Positions 1-8,020 of a stretch of 54,482 bases of DNA are shown here, one piece after another. Position numbers and translations under genes: made by a program. The stretch comes from Acidobacteria bacterium Mor1 (GTDB lineage Bacteria; Acidobacteriota; Polarisedimenticolia; Polarisedimenticolales; Polarisedimenticolaceae): positions 628,842 to 683,323 of the forward strand of contig CP011806.1 in NCBI GenBank assembly GCA_001664505.1, read 5' to 3'. Position 1 is the first letter of the stretch; the number at the start of each line of letters is the position of its first letter. The notes beneath the pieces are model-generated. The model had not been told where the DNA came from, did no database searches, and saw nothing but the letters and a program-made list of their open reading frames with translations.

Positions 1-326
1 CGGTTCCGATTCCGTACCCGAACACCGGGATGGTCAATCAGGCCAAGAAGGAATCGAAGAAGGTGAAGATCTCCAAGAAGGGCGCGCTGACGACGAAATC
101 GGAGATGCCCCGCTCGATGGGCGACGAACCCGGCACCAACAAGGGGGTGATGTCCGGGATGAACATGAACAAGGTCACCTACAAGAAGGGCAGCAGCAAG
201 GTCAAGGTCGAGGGCCAGCCGATCGTCCATCTGACCTCGATGACCGGCCACAACGGCACCAGTGCGAACATGCCCGCGGGAGCGCAGGTCGCCCCGAGCC
301 AGACGAAGGTGACGGTCGGCATGTAG
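1..326 (+). CDS. PAAR-like DUF4150 protein (5' truncated by window edge)
   Basis: The reading frame is open from the left edge (first full codon at position 3) and reads V-P-I-P-Y-P-N before the first in-frame Met at 30, so that Met is internal and the gene begins outside the window. The proline-rich opening, the later 'MSGMN' stretch and the final Gly/Val-rich part match the DUF4150 (PAAR-like) family. Members of this family cap the VgrG spike of type VI secretion systems, often as carriers for effectors. Here the protein ends right after the PAAR-like domain, with no C-terminal toxin domain, so it looks like a stand-alone spike tip. It is the first gene of the T6SS-associated block and the stop codon at 324-326 lies inside the first unit of a tandem repeat. 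Family assignment is from motif recognition, not a search. Confidence 0.8.
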   Translation, partial: VPIPYPNTGMVNQAKKESKKVKISKKGALTTKSEMPRSMGDEPGTNKGVMSGMNMNKVTYKKGSSKVKVEGQPIVHLTSMTGHNGTSANMPAGAQVAPSQTKVTVGM

Positions 327-398
327 GGCCGGCCGGCTGACGGCCAGCTAGGGCCGGCCGGCCGACGGCCAGCTAGGGCCGGCCGGTTGACCGCCGGC
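324..398. repeat. Three-unit 25-bp GC-rich tandem repeat with hairpins
   Basis: Three consecutive 25-nt units (324-348, 349-373, 374-398) begin TAGGGCCGGCCGG and end GACGGCCAGC; the third is degenerate. Each contains an inverted repeat, GGCCG-5 nt-CGGCC in units 1 and 2 and a variant in unit 3. The first unit supplies the stop codon of the DUF4150 gene. There is no T-tract, so it is not a classical intrinsic terminator, though the stacked hairpins could still impede transcription or protect the 3' end. Confidence 0.75.
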
Positions 399-452
399 GT
401 TCAGGGGCGCAGCTTCGAGCCATGGGACGGGGATCCCCCGAGGAGAGTTTTC

Positions 453-1151
453 ATGATCCGAACCATCACCAGCTTTCTCCAGATCCTCGCTGCTCCGCTG
501 GCTGTGCCGCTGTTGCGCTCGGCCCGGGTGCGCAAACGCAGCGAGGTCGCGGCGGCGGGAGCGCGTCACGGACTGGTCCCCACCGAGGATCCGGCGGTGA
601 ACCAGGAAGACCGGCGCCTCGTCGGGCGGGTCGACGGCCACGCCGTGATCGTGGGATCCGAGGTGTTTCCCCGCATCACCGTGCTGCAGCACTGGAACCG
701 TCGGCTGGAGTTCTGCCTGAAGGCCACCGGGGGCGAGGAACGGGTCACCAAACGGCCCTTCGACTCGAAACACCGGGAATTCAATCGTTTGTTCCCGACC
801 CGCTTCATCGATCCCGGAATGGTCGCCCGGGCGGGGGAAGACAAGGTCGAGGCCCTGACGGGAGAGATCGCCGGGTTCGCCGCCCGCTTCCGCGGGGAAC
901 TGGCGGATCTGGTGTTCGAGCCGGACTACGTGGAGGCGCGCCTGCGGTACTACCCGTTCGTCCCCGCCACCGATGCCAAGGCCCTCGACGAGATGCTGCC
1001 GCAGCTGGTGGCACTTGCGCGTCGGGTCGAGGAGACATTCGGCCCGGACTCCGACCGTGTCGACGAAGGGGAGTACCTGGGGACCGTCGAGCGGCGCCAG
1101 GTAGGCGATGTGCCTGCCTCAGTCGGTAAAGCGACCCACGAATTCGGTTAG
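453..1151 (+). CDS. Conserved-looking hypothetical protein, T6SS neighbourhood
   Basis: A 232-residue protein I do not recognise. I start it at ATG 453 because a purine-rich GAGGAGAG lies just upstream (about 439-446); longer upstream extensions have no such signal. The first 25 residues are hydrophobic with scattered Arg (MIRTITSFLQILAAPLAV), compatible with a membrane anchor or amphipathic helix. The rest is soluble, mixed alpha/beta in appearance, with a charged middle (residues about 105-140) and no Cys cluster or nucleotide-binding motif. It follows the DUF4150 gene after the tandem repeat. Its last 33 nt overlap the 3' end of the opposing COMM-domain gene, a tail-to-tail arrangement. 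Role in secretion is only suggested by position. Confidence 0.65.
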   Translation: MIRTITSFLQILAAPLAVPLLRSARVRKRSEVAAAGARHGLVPTEDPAVNQEDRRLVGRVDGHAVIVGSEVFPRITVLQHWNRRLEFCLKATGGEERVTKRPFDSKHREFNRLFPTRFIDPGMVARAGEDKVEALTGEIAGFAARFRGELADLVFEPDYVEARLRYYPFVPATDAKALDEMLPQLVALARRVEETFGPDSDRVDEGEYLGTVERRQVGDVPASVGKATHEFG

Positions 1152-1739
1152 GCGCTGCATGGCCGAGGGGGTGAGTTGCAGGGTCAGGCGCTTGTCCCCG
1201 TCACCACCCCGGTACTTGAGCGTCATCAAGACCACCGGTGTGTTCAGTTCTGCCCCGTGGCTCGACGTCTTGATCTCGTCCACACGCCAGTCGAGACCGA
1301 CCAGCAGGTTGCCGTGATCGGCCAGGCTCCATTCAACGATCAGTTCGCGAAGCCGGGGCCGGCGTTCTTCGTAGCCGTCGGCCACGATCTTGGCCGCTTC
1401 AGGCGACTTGGCCCCCAGTTTTTCCAGGTCGGCGGCGAGTTTCTCTCCGGCGAGATCGATGGCCATGGACTGGGTCACGAGAAACGCCGTGGCCTGAACC
1501 GCCATACGGACGTCTTCATGGCCGAGACCGAACATCTGGGCGAACTCCGCCACGCGGACTCCGTCCTCGAGCAGGGTCGGGCGGACCACTGCGGGCTCCA
1601 ACAGCGCCCACCACTGTTTCAGAGCGCCGTCGGGGAAGCGGGCCAGGCGGCGCCAACCGTCGAGGACGGGAGGGGGAGCCGGGGAGCCCTGGAGCGCGTC
1701 CAACGGCGCCGTGCGCGGGTCGTCGACCGGATCGGACAT
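1119..1739 (-). CDS. COMM-domain-like protein
   Basis: A 206-residue soluble protein starting at ATG 1739 behind a clear AGGAGG. Residues about 25-140 are helical with several Trp and a run of Leu/Ala. Residues about 143-206 have the layout of a COMM domain: a Leu-rich lead-in, an invariant-looking Trp-Arg pair (W151-R152), a Ser-Ser, a central Pro (P168) between beta-strands, and a closing amphipathic helix. COMM domains form obligate dimers and hetero-oligomers in the eukaryotic Commander complex; helical N-domain plus C-terminal COMM is the standard COMMD architecture and length (about 200 residues). The function of a bacterial version is unknown to me. It is the only leftward gene between the DUF4150 gene and the giant kinase, and shares the 1740-1905 promoter region with the kinase. 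Domain call is by eye. Confidence 0.7.
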   Translation of the reverse strand: MSDPVDDPRTAPLDALQGSPAPPPVLDGWRRLARFPDGALKQWWALLEPAVVRPTLLEDGVRVAEFAQMFGLGHEDVRMAVQATAFLVTQSMAIDLAGEKLAADLEKLGAKSPEAAKIVADGYEERRPRLRELIVEWSLADHGNLLVGLDWRVDEIKTSSHGAELNTPVVLMTLKYRGGDGDKRLTLQLTPSAMQRLTEFVGRFTD

Positions 1740-1834
1740 GGGGACCTCCTGAAGTGCCGGGGCGGCGACCTTACCCGATCGCCGTTCGCACTAGCAATAG
1801 CGGCGTCAACCGGGGAAAAACCTCGCACAAGGTT

Positions 1835-1840
1835 TATATT
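1835..1840 (+). promoter_or_regulatory. Candidate -10 element upstream of the kinase gene
   Basis: The 166-nt divergent gap between the COMM gene and the kinase gene contains TATATT in otherwise GC-rich DNA, 66 nt before the kinase start. No convincing -35 is seen at 16-18 nt. On the opposite strand the same patch reads TATAAA and could serve the COMM gene. Confidence 0.3.
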
Positions 1841-1905
1841 GTCCTGGCCATCGAGCATACGGTAGCGTGTTCGGCCGAAGGAAGGTCCCACCGGTGAGCC
1901 ACTGA

Positions 1906-4900
1906 ATGTCCCTCAGCGGAAAGATCGGAAATTACGAGATCGTCGAGGAGCTCGGCCACGGGGCGATGGGCGAGGTCTACAAGGCCACCGATACCCGAAT
2001 GTTCGGGCGCACGGTGGCGCTCAAGATCCTCTCGGACCGCCTCTCCAAGAACGAACAGGCCCGTACCCGCTTCGAGCGGGAGATCGAGGTGGTGGCCAAG
2101 TTCAACCACCCGAACATCGTCACCGTCTACGACTGGGGCGAGCACGAGGGCCGGGCCTACTTCGTGATGGAGTTCATCGACGGGATGAGCCTGTCGACGC
2201 TGCTCCTCGACCGGGACCGGCTGAAGTTCGACGACCACGTGGAGATCGGCCGCCAGCTCTGCGACGCGGTCCAGTATTTCCACAACCACGGCGTGGTCCA
2301 TCGGGACATCAAGCCGCCGAACATCATGATCACCGAGAGCGGGGGACAGCGGCATACGAAGCTGGTGGATTTCGGCATCGTCCACGTGGCCAAGTCGGAA
2401 CTGACCACCGCGCAGACCCAGCCGGGCACGTTCTCCTACATGTCCCCGGAGCAGTTGAGCAACGAGGAGGTCGGCACCGGTAGCGACCTGTTCTCGGTGG
2501 GCATCGTGCTTTACGAAATGTTCACCGGGCGCCACCCCTTCGACGCGCCCAGCGATCCGCTGACGGTCAGCCTGATCCTCAAGGAGGATCCGGCGCCGAT
2601 GAAGCAGCACATTCCGGCGTTGCCGGGCACCCTGGACAACGTGGTGCTGAAGCTGCTCGAGAAGGATCCTGCCCAGCGCACCACCGGCGCCGCCGAGGTT
2701 TCCAAGGCGCTCAACGAGGTTCTGCTGCGCTACCAGTCCCAGGGGGTGGGTACCGACCCCAACCTGCGGGACCTGGACCAGGTGACCCAGCAGATGGTCG
2801 AGAACCTGGTTGCCCTGGCCCGGCGCAAGGAGGCCGAGGGAGATCTTCCAGGTGCGGTCGAGGCCTACAAGAAGGCGCAACTGCTGGCGCCGGACTCCAG
2901 CCGCATCAAGGACAAGATCCAGAAGATCGAGCATCGGGTCGCCTCGGAGAAACGACTGCGCTCCCACATCGCCCGGGCCCGGGAGGCGCTCTCCGGCGGC
3001 GATCTCGAGACTGCCTGGCAGTGCTCCGAAGACGCCTGGGTGATCGATCCGGACCACCCTGAGGTCAAGTCGCTGCGCGACGACATCGAGGCGGCCAAGG
3101 GAGAGCAGGCCGAGGATCCCGACGACGAGATCGGGCAACAGCTTCGCGAGGCGGAACTGGCCATGGATGCCGGCCAGTACAACCAGGCTCGTCAGCTACT
3201 GGTCGAGGTGCGGCGCTCCGCTCCGGACAATGCCCTGGCCAGCTTCATGCTCGATCGCCTGTTGGAGGTGCAGAGCAGCCCCGACCTGGACTATCCGGCG
3301 TACCGGGCAGCGCTGTCCCGCGCCAGGGAGGCCCTGGACGCCGGGGACCTGGCCACGGCCCAGCAGGAGACCGCCAAGGCAGGACAGATCTGGCCCGGCG
3401 ACGACGAATGGAAGGAGTTCCAGCGGGAGGTCGGTGCGGAACGCCGCGGAGAAGCGCAGGCGGTTTCCGCGAAAATATCCGAGTTGGTTTCCCGGGCCGA
3501 CGACCTTTCTGCTGCCGGCGAGCTCGACCAGGCGCTGAGTCTGCTCGATCAGGTCGACGACGAGCTGGCCAAGGTCGCCGGGCTGGGGGGCGACGAGAAG
3601 CTGACCGCCACTCAGCGTGAAGAGTCGGCGCGGCTGCGGGCGGATCTCAAACACCGGGAACAGCAGCGCAAGGCCGAGCGAGATCAGCGGCGGGAGGTGG
3701 TCGGGCGCCATCTGCAGCATGCGGAAGACCTTCTGGCCCAGGGGGAAACCCTGGCGCAAAAGGGGGTCGCCGAGAGCCTGCGGGCTCGTCAGTCCTTCGA
3801 CGAAGCGCTGGAGATGATCGGCCGGGTGCTCCAGGAAGATCCGGGGCACGACGAGGCTCAGGCCCTCGCGCGCCGTGCCGAGTCCGGGATCGCCCAGGTG
3901 GAGCGCCGTGGGCGCGACCTGGATCAGGCGTATCGGGAGGCCCAGGAAGAGATCGACGGAGTCGATGCCGGGCTACAACAGTCCGCCCCCGACTGGAACG
4001 GTCTGCGGGATCGCCTGGAAAGGGCCGGTGCCGCCGCGGAACGGGCACTGGCCATCGACCCCGGGAGCGCCCGGGCCGGAGAGCAGCGGGACCGCATCGG
4101 ACTGCTGCGGGACACCCTGACCCGGCGCGAAGACAAGGGGCTACGCAATCAGCGAGTGGTCGAGGAGGCGGTTGAAGAGGGGCGCGGGCTCCTGGCCTCG
4201 GCCCAGCAAAGTGTGGTCGGTGATCAGATCGACGACCTGCGGCGGGGTGAGCTGGAGGCCCAGGAGGCGGACCGTGCCTTCCGCCGGGCGCTTGCCGTCG
4301 ACGCCGACCACCAGGAGGCGCGGGAGGCCCAGGCGACCCTGGTGGCGCTGCTCGAACACTTCCGTTCGGAGATCGCCCGCCTGGAGGAGACCGCTCGTCG
4401 TTCGAAGGACGAGGATCGCCGCATCGCAGACTGGCTGGAGCGCGCATCCCTCGGGCTCGATGAGGCGGAATCCCAGCTCGACGCCGGTGGCAACGGCGGG
4501 CTGCAGTTGGCTGAAGATGCCTGCGCTCAGGTCGAGGAACCTCTGGACCGGTTGCTGTTGGCCGACCGGGACATGCCTCAGACCGCCGAGCTGCGGACGC
4601 GGCTCGCCAGGGTCAAGGAACAGATCGCCAATCGCCGCGACGCGGTCCAGGCTGCGGCGAGCAAGGCTGCGGCGGCCAAAGCTGCGGCGAGCACTCCTGC
4701 GCCCGCCCTGCCTCGAGAAGACCCGCCGGCCCCGAAACCGGAACCCAAGCTCGAGTCGAAACCGGAACCCAAGGCCGAGCCGGCCGAGAAGAAACCCTCG
4801 AAGAAGAAAGAGGCTCCCAGGAAATCTGCAGCGAAGCCCGCCGAGAAGCCTGCGGAGAAGAAGCCTTCCCGGAAGAAACCTGCGGCGGTCGAGGAGCCGG

Positions 4901-6426
4901 CTGCGGGCCAATCGTCGAAGGCGGACAAACGCCAGGTGCAGCGGGAGCTGCGGGAAGCCCGGGCGATGATCGAGGAGGGTAAGTTCGCCCCGGCGTTGCA
5001 GATGCTCGATGAGATCGAGGGCCGATGCAAGGGCAAGCCCGGCCTCGAGCCCGCGCTGGAGCGTATCGAGCAGTTGCGCCGGGAGGCGCGGCCCGCCCCT
5101 GAAGGGGGCAACAAGAAGCTGTTGATGATCGGCGGCGGCGTAGCCGCCCTGGTGATCCTGATCCTGATCGGGGTGTTCGCCCTGGGCCGGGGCAAGGACG
5201 AACCGGTCGCCGGCGGCGATTCCGGCGGCAACGCCGCGAGCGGAACCGGAAGCGGGGATGCCGGTGGTACCACCGGCCGGGGGCTCAGCGCAGACGAACG
5301 GGCCGCACTGGCCGCGGACATCGGCGGATTGGAATCGGCTCTCGACGGGATTCGCGGCGAACTCGATGCCGGCCTCGCAGCCGAGCAACTCGACTCCGTG
5401 CGCGGACGCCTGGACGGGGTCGCCGACAAGGTCTACGAGCTGGACCGCCTCGACGCAGGCGGGGAGGAGGCGAGACGTCTCGACGCCATCGCCACCCGCT
5501 ACGAGCAGTTGATCGCCGATCTGCAGAACCAGACCCCGGTCGAGGGCGGAGACGACCCTGGAACGGAAGTCGTCGACGTCGCCGGGATGGTCGAACGGGC
5601 CGACGAGCTGCTGCGCCAGGCCTCGGGCGTAGGGGGTGATGCGGGTACTCGCGAGCTCACCCGGGCGTTGAACCGCGCCCGGGAGGCGGACAAGTTGCTC
5701 AACGATGCGGTCGCGGGAGGCGCCGATCGCGCGAGCCTGACCGACAAGTTCAACGAGTCCGGCCGAGTGCGGCGGGACCTCCAGCGCCGGATACAGGCGC
5801 GGCAGGACGAGGCGGCCGCCGCCGACGCCTGGGCCGGGCAGGTCCGCCAGGCCGAAGAGGACGTGGCGGCAGCCCTCGCGGCCAGCGACGACTGGGCCGC
5901 GAACCCGCCCTCTCCGGAGTCGCTCCGGGCATCGGAGTCCGGTTCGAGGCTGAGCGGCATCGATCGGGAGCTGGTCGAGCTCCAGAACGCCCGGGATTCG
6001 CTGGCCGGGTTGGCTTCCGACCCCAACGCGGAGGCCGGGCAGTTTGCCGGTCTCGTAAGCCGGCTCGAGGAGCGGACCCGGGTGCTCACCGGGCAGAAGG
6101 GCGCCATCGAGAAGTTCGAGGCGAGCTGGTCCGGCTTCAGCGGCGTGGTGTGTGACCCGAATAGCGGCCGCCCGGTCGAAGGGGCGCAGGTGTTCGCCGA
6201 GGTGCTCGGCGGCGGGGTCACCGACGGGGTGCGCAGCGGTCCCGGTGGTGAGTACCGGCTCCCGGTCGACAATCGGCGCTTTACCTTCTACGTGCTGGTC
6301 ACCGTACCCGGCGGGGACCAACAGAAGATGCTGGCGCTCCAGGGTGCGGGCGGTGCCGGAACGGTCCCGCCTCCGGGGCGCATTCGTGGTGGACAGCGGA
6401 TCACCTTCAACCCGCACTGCCCCTGA
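1906..6426 (+). CDS. Transmembrane Ser/Thr protein kinase with helical repeats and an extracytoplasmic carboxypeptidase-regulatory-like domain
   Basis: A 1506-residue Hanks-type kinase. Residues about 8-270 hold all catalytic motifs: Gly-rich loop GHGAMG, Lys40 in VALK, Glu59 (helix C region), HRD at 132-134 (HRDIKPPN), DFG at 155-157 and MSPEQ in place of APE; an active enzyme is expected. A long series of TPR-like and coiled-coil helices (about 295-900) follows, then a Lys/Pro/Ala-rich low-complexity linker (about 905-1010), a short helical repeat and one transmembrane helix at about 1072-1093. The exported part has helices and ends near 1410-1506 in a beta-rich domain resembling carboxypeptidase regulatory-like folds (FSGVVCDPNSGRPVEGAQV). 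In T6SS loci, PpkA-type kinases control assembly by phosphorylating Fha. The cluster position suggests the same role here, with an external sensor. No cognate phosphatase or FHA gene is seen in the window. Codon use resembles the neighbours. Confidence 0.93.
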   Translation: MSLSGKIGNYEIVEELGHGAMGEVYKATDTRMFGRTVALKILSDRLSKNEQARTRFEREIEVVAKFNHPNIVTVYDWGEHEGRAYFVMEFIDGMSLSTLLLDRDRLKFDDHVEIGRQLCDAVQYFHNHGVVHRDIKPPNIMITESGGQRHTKLVDFGIVHVAKSELTTAQTQPGTFSYMSPEQLSNEEVGTGSDLFSVGIVLYEMFTGRHPFDAPSDPLTVSLILKEDPAPMKQHIPALPGTLDNVVLKLLEKDPAQRTTGAAEVSKALNEVLLRYQSQGVGTDPNLRDLDQVTQQMVENLVALARRKEAEGDLPGAVEAYKKAQLLAPDSSRIKDKIQKIEHRVASEKRLRSHIARAREALSGGDLETAWQCSEDAWVIDPDHPEVKSLRDDIEAAKGEQAEDPDDEIGQQLREAELAMDAGQYNQARQLLVEVRRSAPDNALASFMLDRLLEVQSSPDLDYPAYRAALSRAREALDAGDLATAQQETAKAGQIWPGDDEWKEFQREVGAERRGEAQAVSAKISELVSRADDLSAAGELDQALSLLDQVDDELAKVAGLGGDEKLTATQREESARLRADLKHREQQRKAERDQRREVVGRHLQHAEDLLAQGETLAQKGVAESLRARQSFDEALEMIGRVLQEDPGHDEAQALARRAESGIAQVERRGRDLDQAYREAQEEIDGVDAGLQQSAPDWNGLRDRLERAGAAAERALAIDPGSARAGEQRDRIGLLRDTLTRREDKGLRNQRVVEEAVEEGRGLLASAQQSVVGDQIDDLRRGELEAQEADRAFRRALAVDADHQEAREAQATLVALLEHFRSEIARLEETARRSKDEDRRIADWLERASLGLDEAESQLDAGGNGGLQLAEDACAQVEEPLDRLLLADRDMPQTAELRTRLARVKEQIANRRDAVQAAASKAAAAKAAASTPAPALPREDPPAPKPEPKLESKPEPKAEPAEKKPSKKKEAPRKSAAKPAEKPAEKKPSRKKPAAVEEPAAGQSSKADKRQVQRELREARAMIEEGKFAPALQMLDEIEGRCKGKPGLEPALERIEQLRREARPAPEGGNKKLLMIGGGVAALVILILIGVFALGRGKDEPVAGGDSGGNAASGTGSGDAGGTTGRGLSADERAALAADIGGLESALDGIRGELDAGLAAEQLDSVRGRLDGVADKVYELDRLDAGGEEARRLDAIATRYEQLIADLQNQTPVEGGDDPGTEVVDVAGMVERADELLRQASGVGGDAGTRELTRALNRAREADKLLNDAVAGGADRASLTDKFNESGRVRRDLQRRIQARQDEAAAADAWAGQVRQAEEDVAAALAASDDWAANPPSPESLRASESGSRLSGIDRELVELQNARDSLAGLASDPNAEAGQFAGLVSRLEERTRVLTGQKGAIEKFEASWSGFSGVVCDPNSGRPVEGAQVFAEVLGGGVTDGVRSGPGGEYRLPVDNRRFTFYVLVTVPGGDQQKMLALQGAGGAGTVPPPGRIRGGQRITFNPHCP

Positions 6427-6449
6427 GCGGAAGAAGGACCGGAGACGCG

Positions 6450-8003
6450 ATGAGTGAAGCGACCCCGCAACTGAGTGCCGGGCCACCGCTGGCCCGGGAG
6501 GTCTCCCGAGGTCTCGGTCTGGGCGACGACGAATCCCTGCATCCACTGCTCGACGAGGCCGGCGGCCTGCAGGTGATTGCCGACAGCGATGCCGCGGTGG
6601 AATGGCTGGTCGTCGAGGTCGCACGAGGGGGCAACGCCGAGCGGTGCCTGCTGCGCATCGTCGCCGCGGGGGATTCCCGCCGGGACGCCGAGCAGGAGCT
6701 GATCGGGAAGGTCGCCGGCTCGGAGGGGTTGTTGCGGCCCTACGCAGGACGGCGTCCGCGGAGCGTCGCTCCGGTTTTTCCCGCCGCCGGCTGGGATGCC
6801 TCGAAGCGCTCATGGGGGGACCCGGCGGTCGGAGGCCCGCTGGCGGGAGGTCCGTGGTCCGGCGTCCTCACCGAACCGACCCATGTTTCGATGCTCTCCT
6901 GGCTTCGACTGGTCGAGGGCAAACCCTGGTCGAAGGTTCGCGCCGGAGTGTCGGGTAGCCGCTGGGCCGAGTGCGGCGGGTTCCGGACTGCCTCCCGTCT
7001 GCGGCTCTACGGCGCGCTATCCGCCGATGCCTTCATCGCCGAGACGCTGTTGCTCAAGCTGGAGATGTTGCGCCAGCTCGTCTCCGGTGTGTCTCGACTG
7101 TCCGAGGCGGCCGACGGCGTGCTCGACCATCGTGTCGGACGCCTCAGGGTCCATTCGGGTCCCGGCGACTCGTTACGCCCGGCCTTCTGGGACGCACGGG
7201 CCGAGCTTGGCGACCTGCTGCCGGCCGCCGAGGGGGTCCCCGAGTACTTGGCCTCCCGGCAAGGGGGGGGAGGGGACTGGATCGCCGGTCTTTGCCTGCC
7301 CCGGGGCAAGGAGCAGGCCGGAGCCACCGAGGTACGCCTCGATTTCATCCCCGACGAGCGGCTGAGCGAACCTCCCGAGAAGGGGAGTTCGATCCGGCTG
7401 GGTATCCCCGAGAATGGGGACGCCCCTGCCCGGGAGATCGACGGAGAGGTCGAGTTGGGCTATCCGGAGATCTGCCGGCTGGTCCTGCGGGACCCGGAGA
7501 TCATCGAGGAACTCTCCCGGGACCTGCTGGGCCGGCTGAGCCAGCCCGGGGTGAAGATGCGAAGCGCGGGTGGCGCGCAGCTCCCGGCGGACCTGTTCGT
7601 CGCCGGCACCTACTGGATCGCATGGTTGCTCGACGACCCGTCGGACCTGCAGAAGGCGGCCCGCTTCCGGGACGCTGCCGAGGAGAAGATCCGGGGACTG
7701 GACCCGGTTCGCGCCGCCGCCGAGGGGCCGGCAGAGGTGCGACGGTTGGCCGCGACCAGCGGGTTCTTCCCTGACTGGGTCGGCAAGCACGGAACCCTGG
7801 CGACCGCCGCCCTCGGACTCGGCCTACGGCTATGCGCCGTGTTGCCTCTCGGCGGCGAGGGGGATGCCCCGTGGCAGGCGGCGCGCGCCGCCATCGACGA
7901 GTTGGCCTCGGGGCTCCGCCGGAGGATGGTCCGGCCGCTGAGTCCCGCTGCAGAAGTGCTGAGCGTGGTTCGGGACTACGCCCGGGCCCGGGCCGGGCGC
8001 TAG
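6450..8003 (+). CDS. Hypothetical protein downstream of the T6SS-linked kinase
   Basis: A 517-residue protein beginning at ATG 6450 behind GGAG, 23 nt after the kinase stop, so probably co-transcribed. I recognise no family. It has no signal peptide or membrane helix, is rich in Arg/Glu/Gly, and seems to consist of an N-terminal alpha/beta part (1-150), a helical middle (150-270) and a C-terminal part with strands and helices. No kinase or ATPase motif is visible. A scaffold or a substrate/regulator of the kinase is possible, but that is only context. It converges on the coiled-coil gene at 8021, with 17 nt between the stops. Confidence 0.7.
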   Translation: MSEATPQLSAGPPLAREVSRGLGLGDDESLHPLLDEAGGLQVIADSDAAVEWLVVEVARGGNAERCLLRIVAAGDSRRDAEQELIGKVAGSEGLLRPYAGRRPRSVAPVFPAAGWDASKRSWGDPAVGGPLAGGPWSGVLTEPTHVSMLSWLRLVEGKPWSKVRAGVSGSRWAECGGFRTASRLRLYGALSADAFIAETLLLKLEMLRQLVSGVSRLSEAADGVLDHRVGRLRVHSGPGDSLRPAFWDARAELGDLLPAAEGVPEYLASRQGGGGDWIAGLCLPRGKEQAGATEVRLDFIPDERLSEPPEKGSSIRLGIPENGDAPAREIDGEVELGYPEICRLVLRDPEIIEELSRDLLGRLSQPGVKMRSAGGAQLPADLFVAGTYWIAWLLDDPSDLQKAARFRDAAEEKIRGLDPVRAAAEGPAEVRRLAATSGFFPDWVGKHGTLATAALGLGLRLCAVLPLGGEGDAPWQAARAAIDELASGLRRRMVRPLSPAAEVLSVVRDYARARAGR

Positions 8004-8020
8004 CGCGGCGTTCGGCCGGC

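Noticed and set aside
324-398. CRISPR-like array
   Set aside because: The 25-bp units abut without spacers; they are a simple tandem repeat.
1834-3138. A 434-residue minus-strand open frame opposite the kinase
   Set aside because: Its composition (Leu/Gly/Val/His-rich) is that of a complement of the kinase coding sequence; no protein features.
4141-6813. An 890-residue open frame on the minus strand opposite the kinase gene
   Set aside because: It is Arg-rich, has no domains or ribosome site and shadows the kinase frame in GC-rich DNA.
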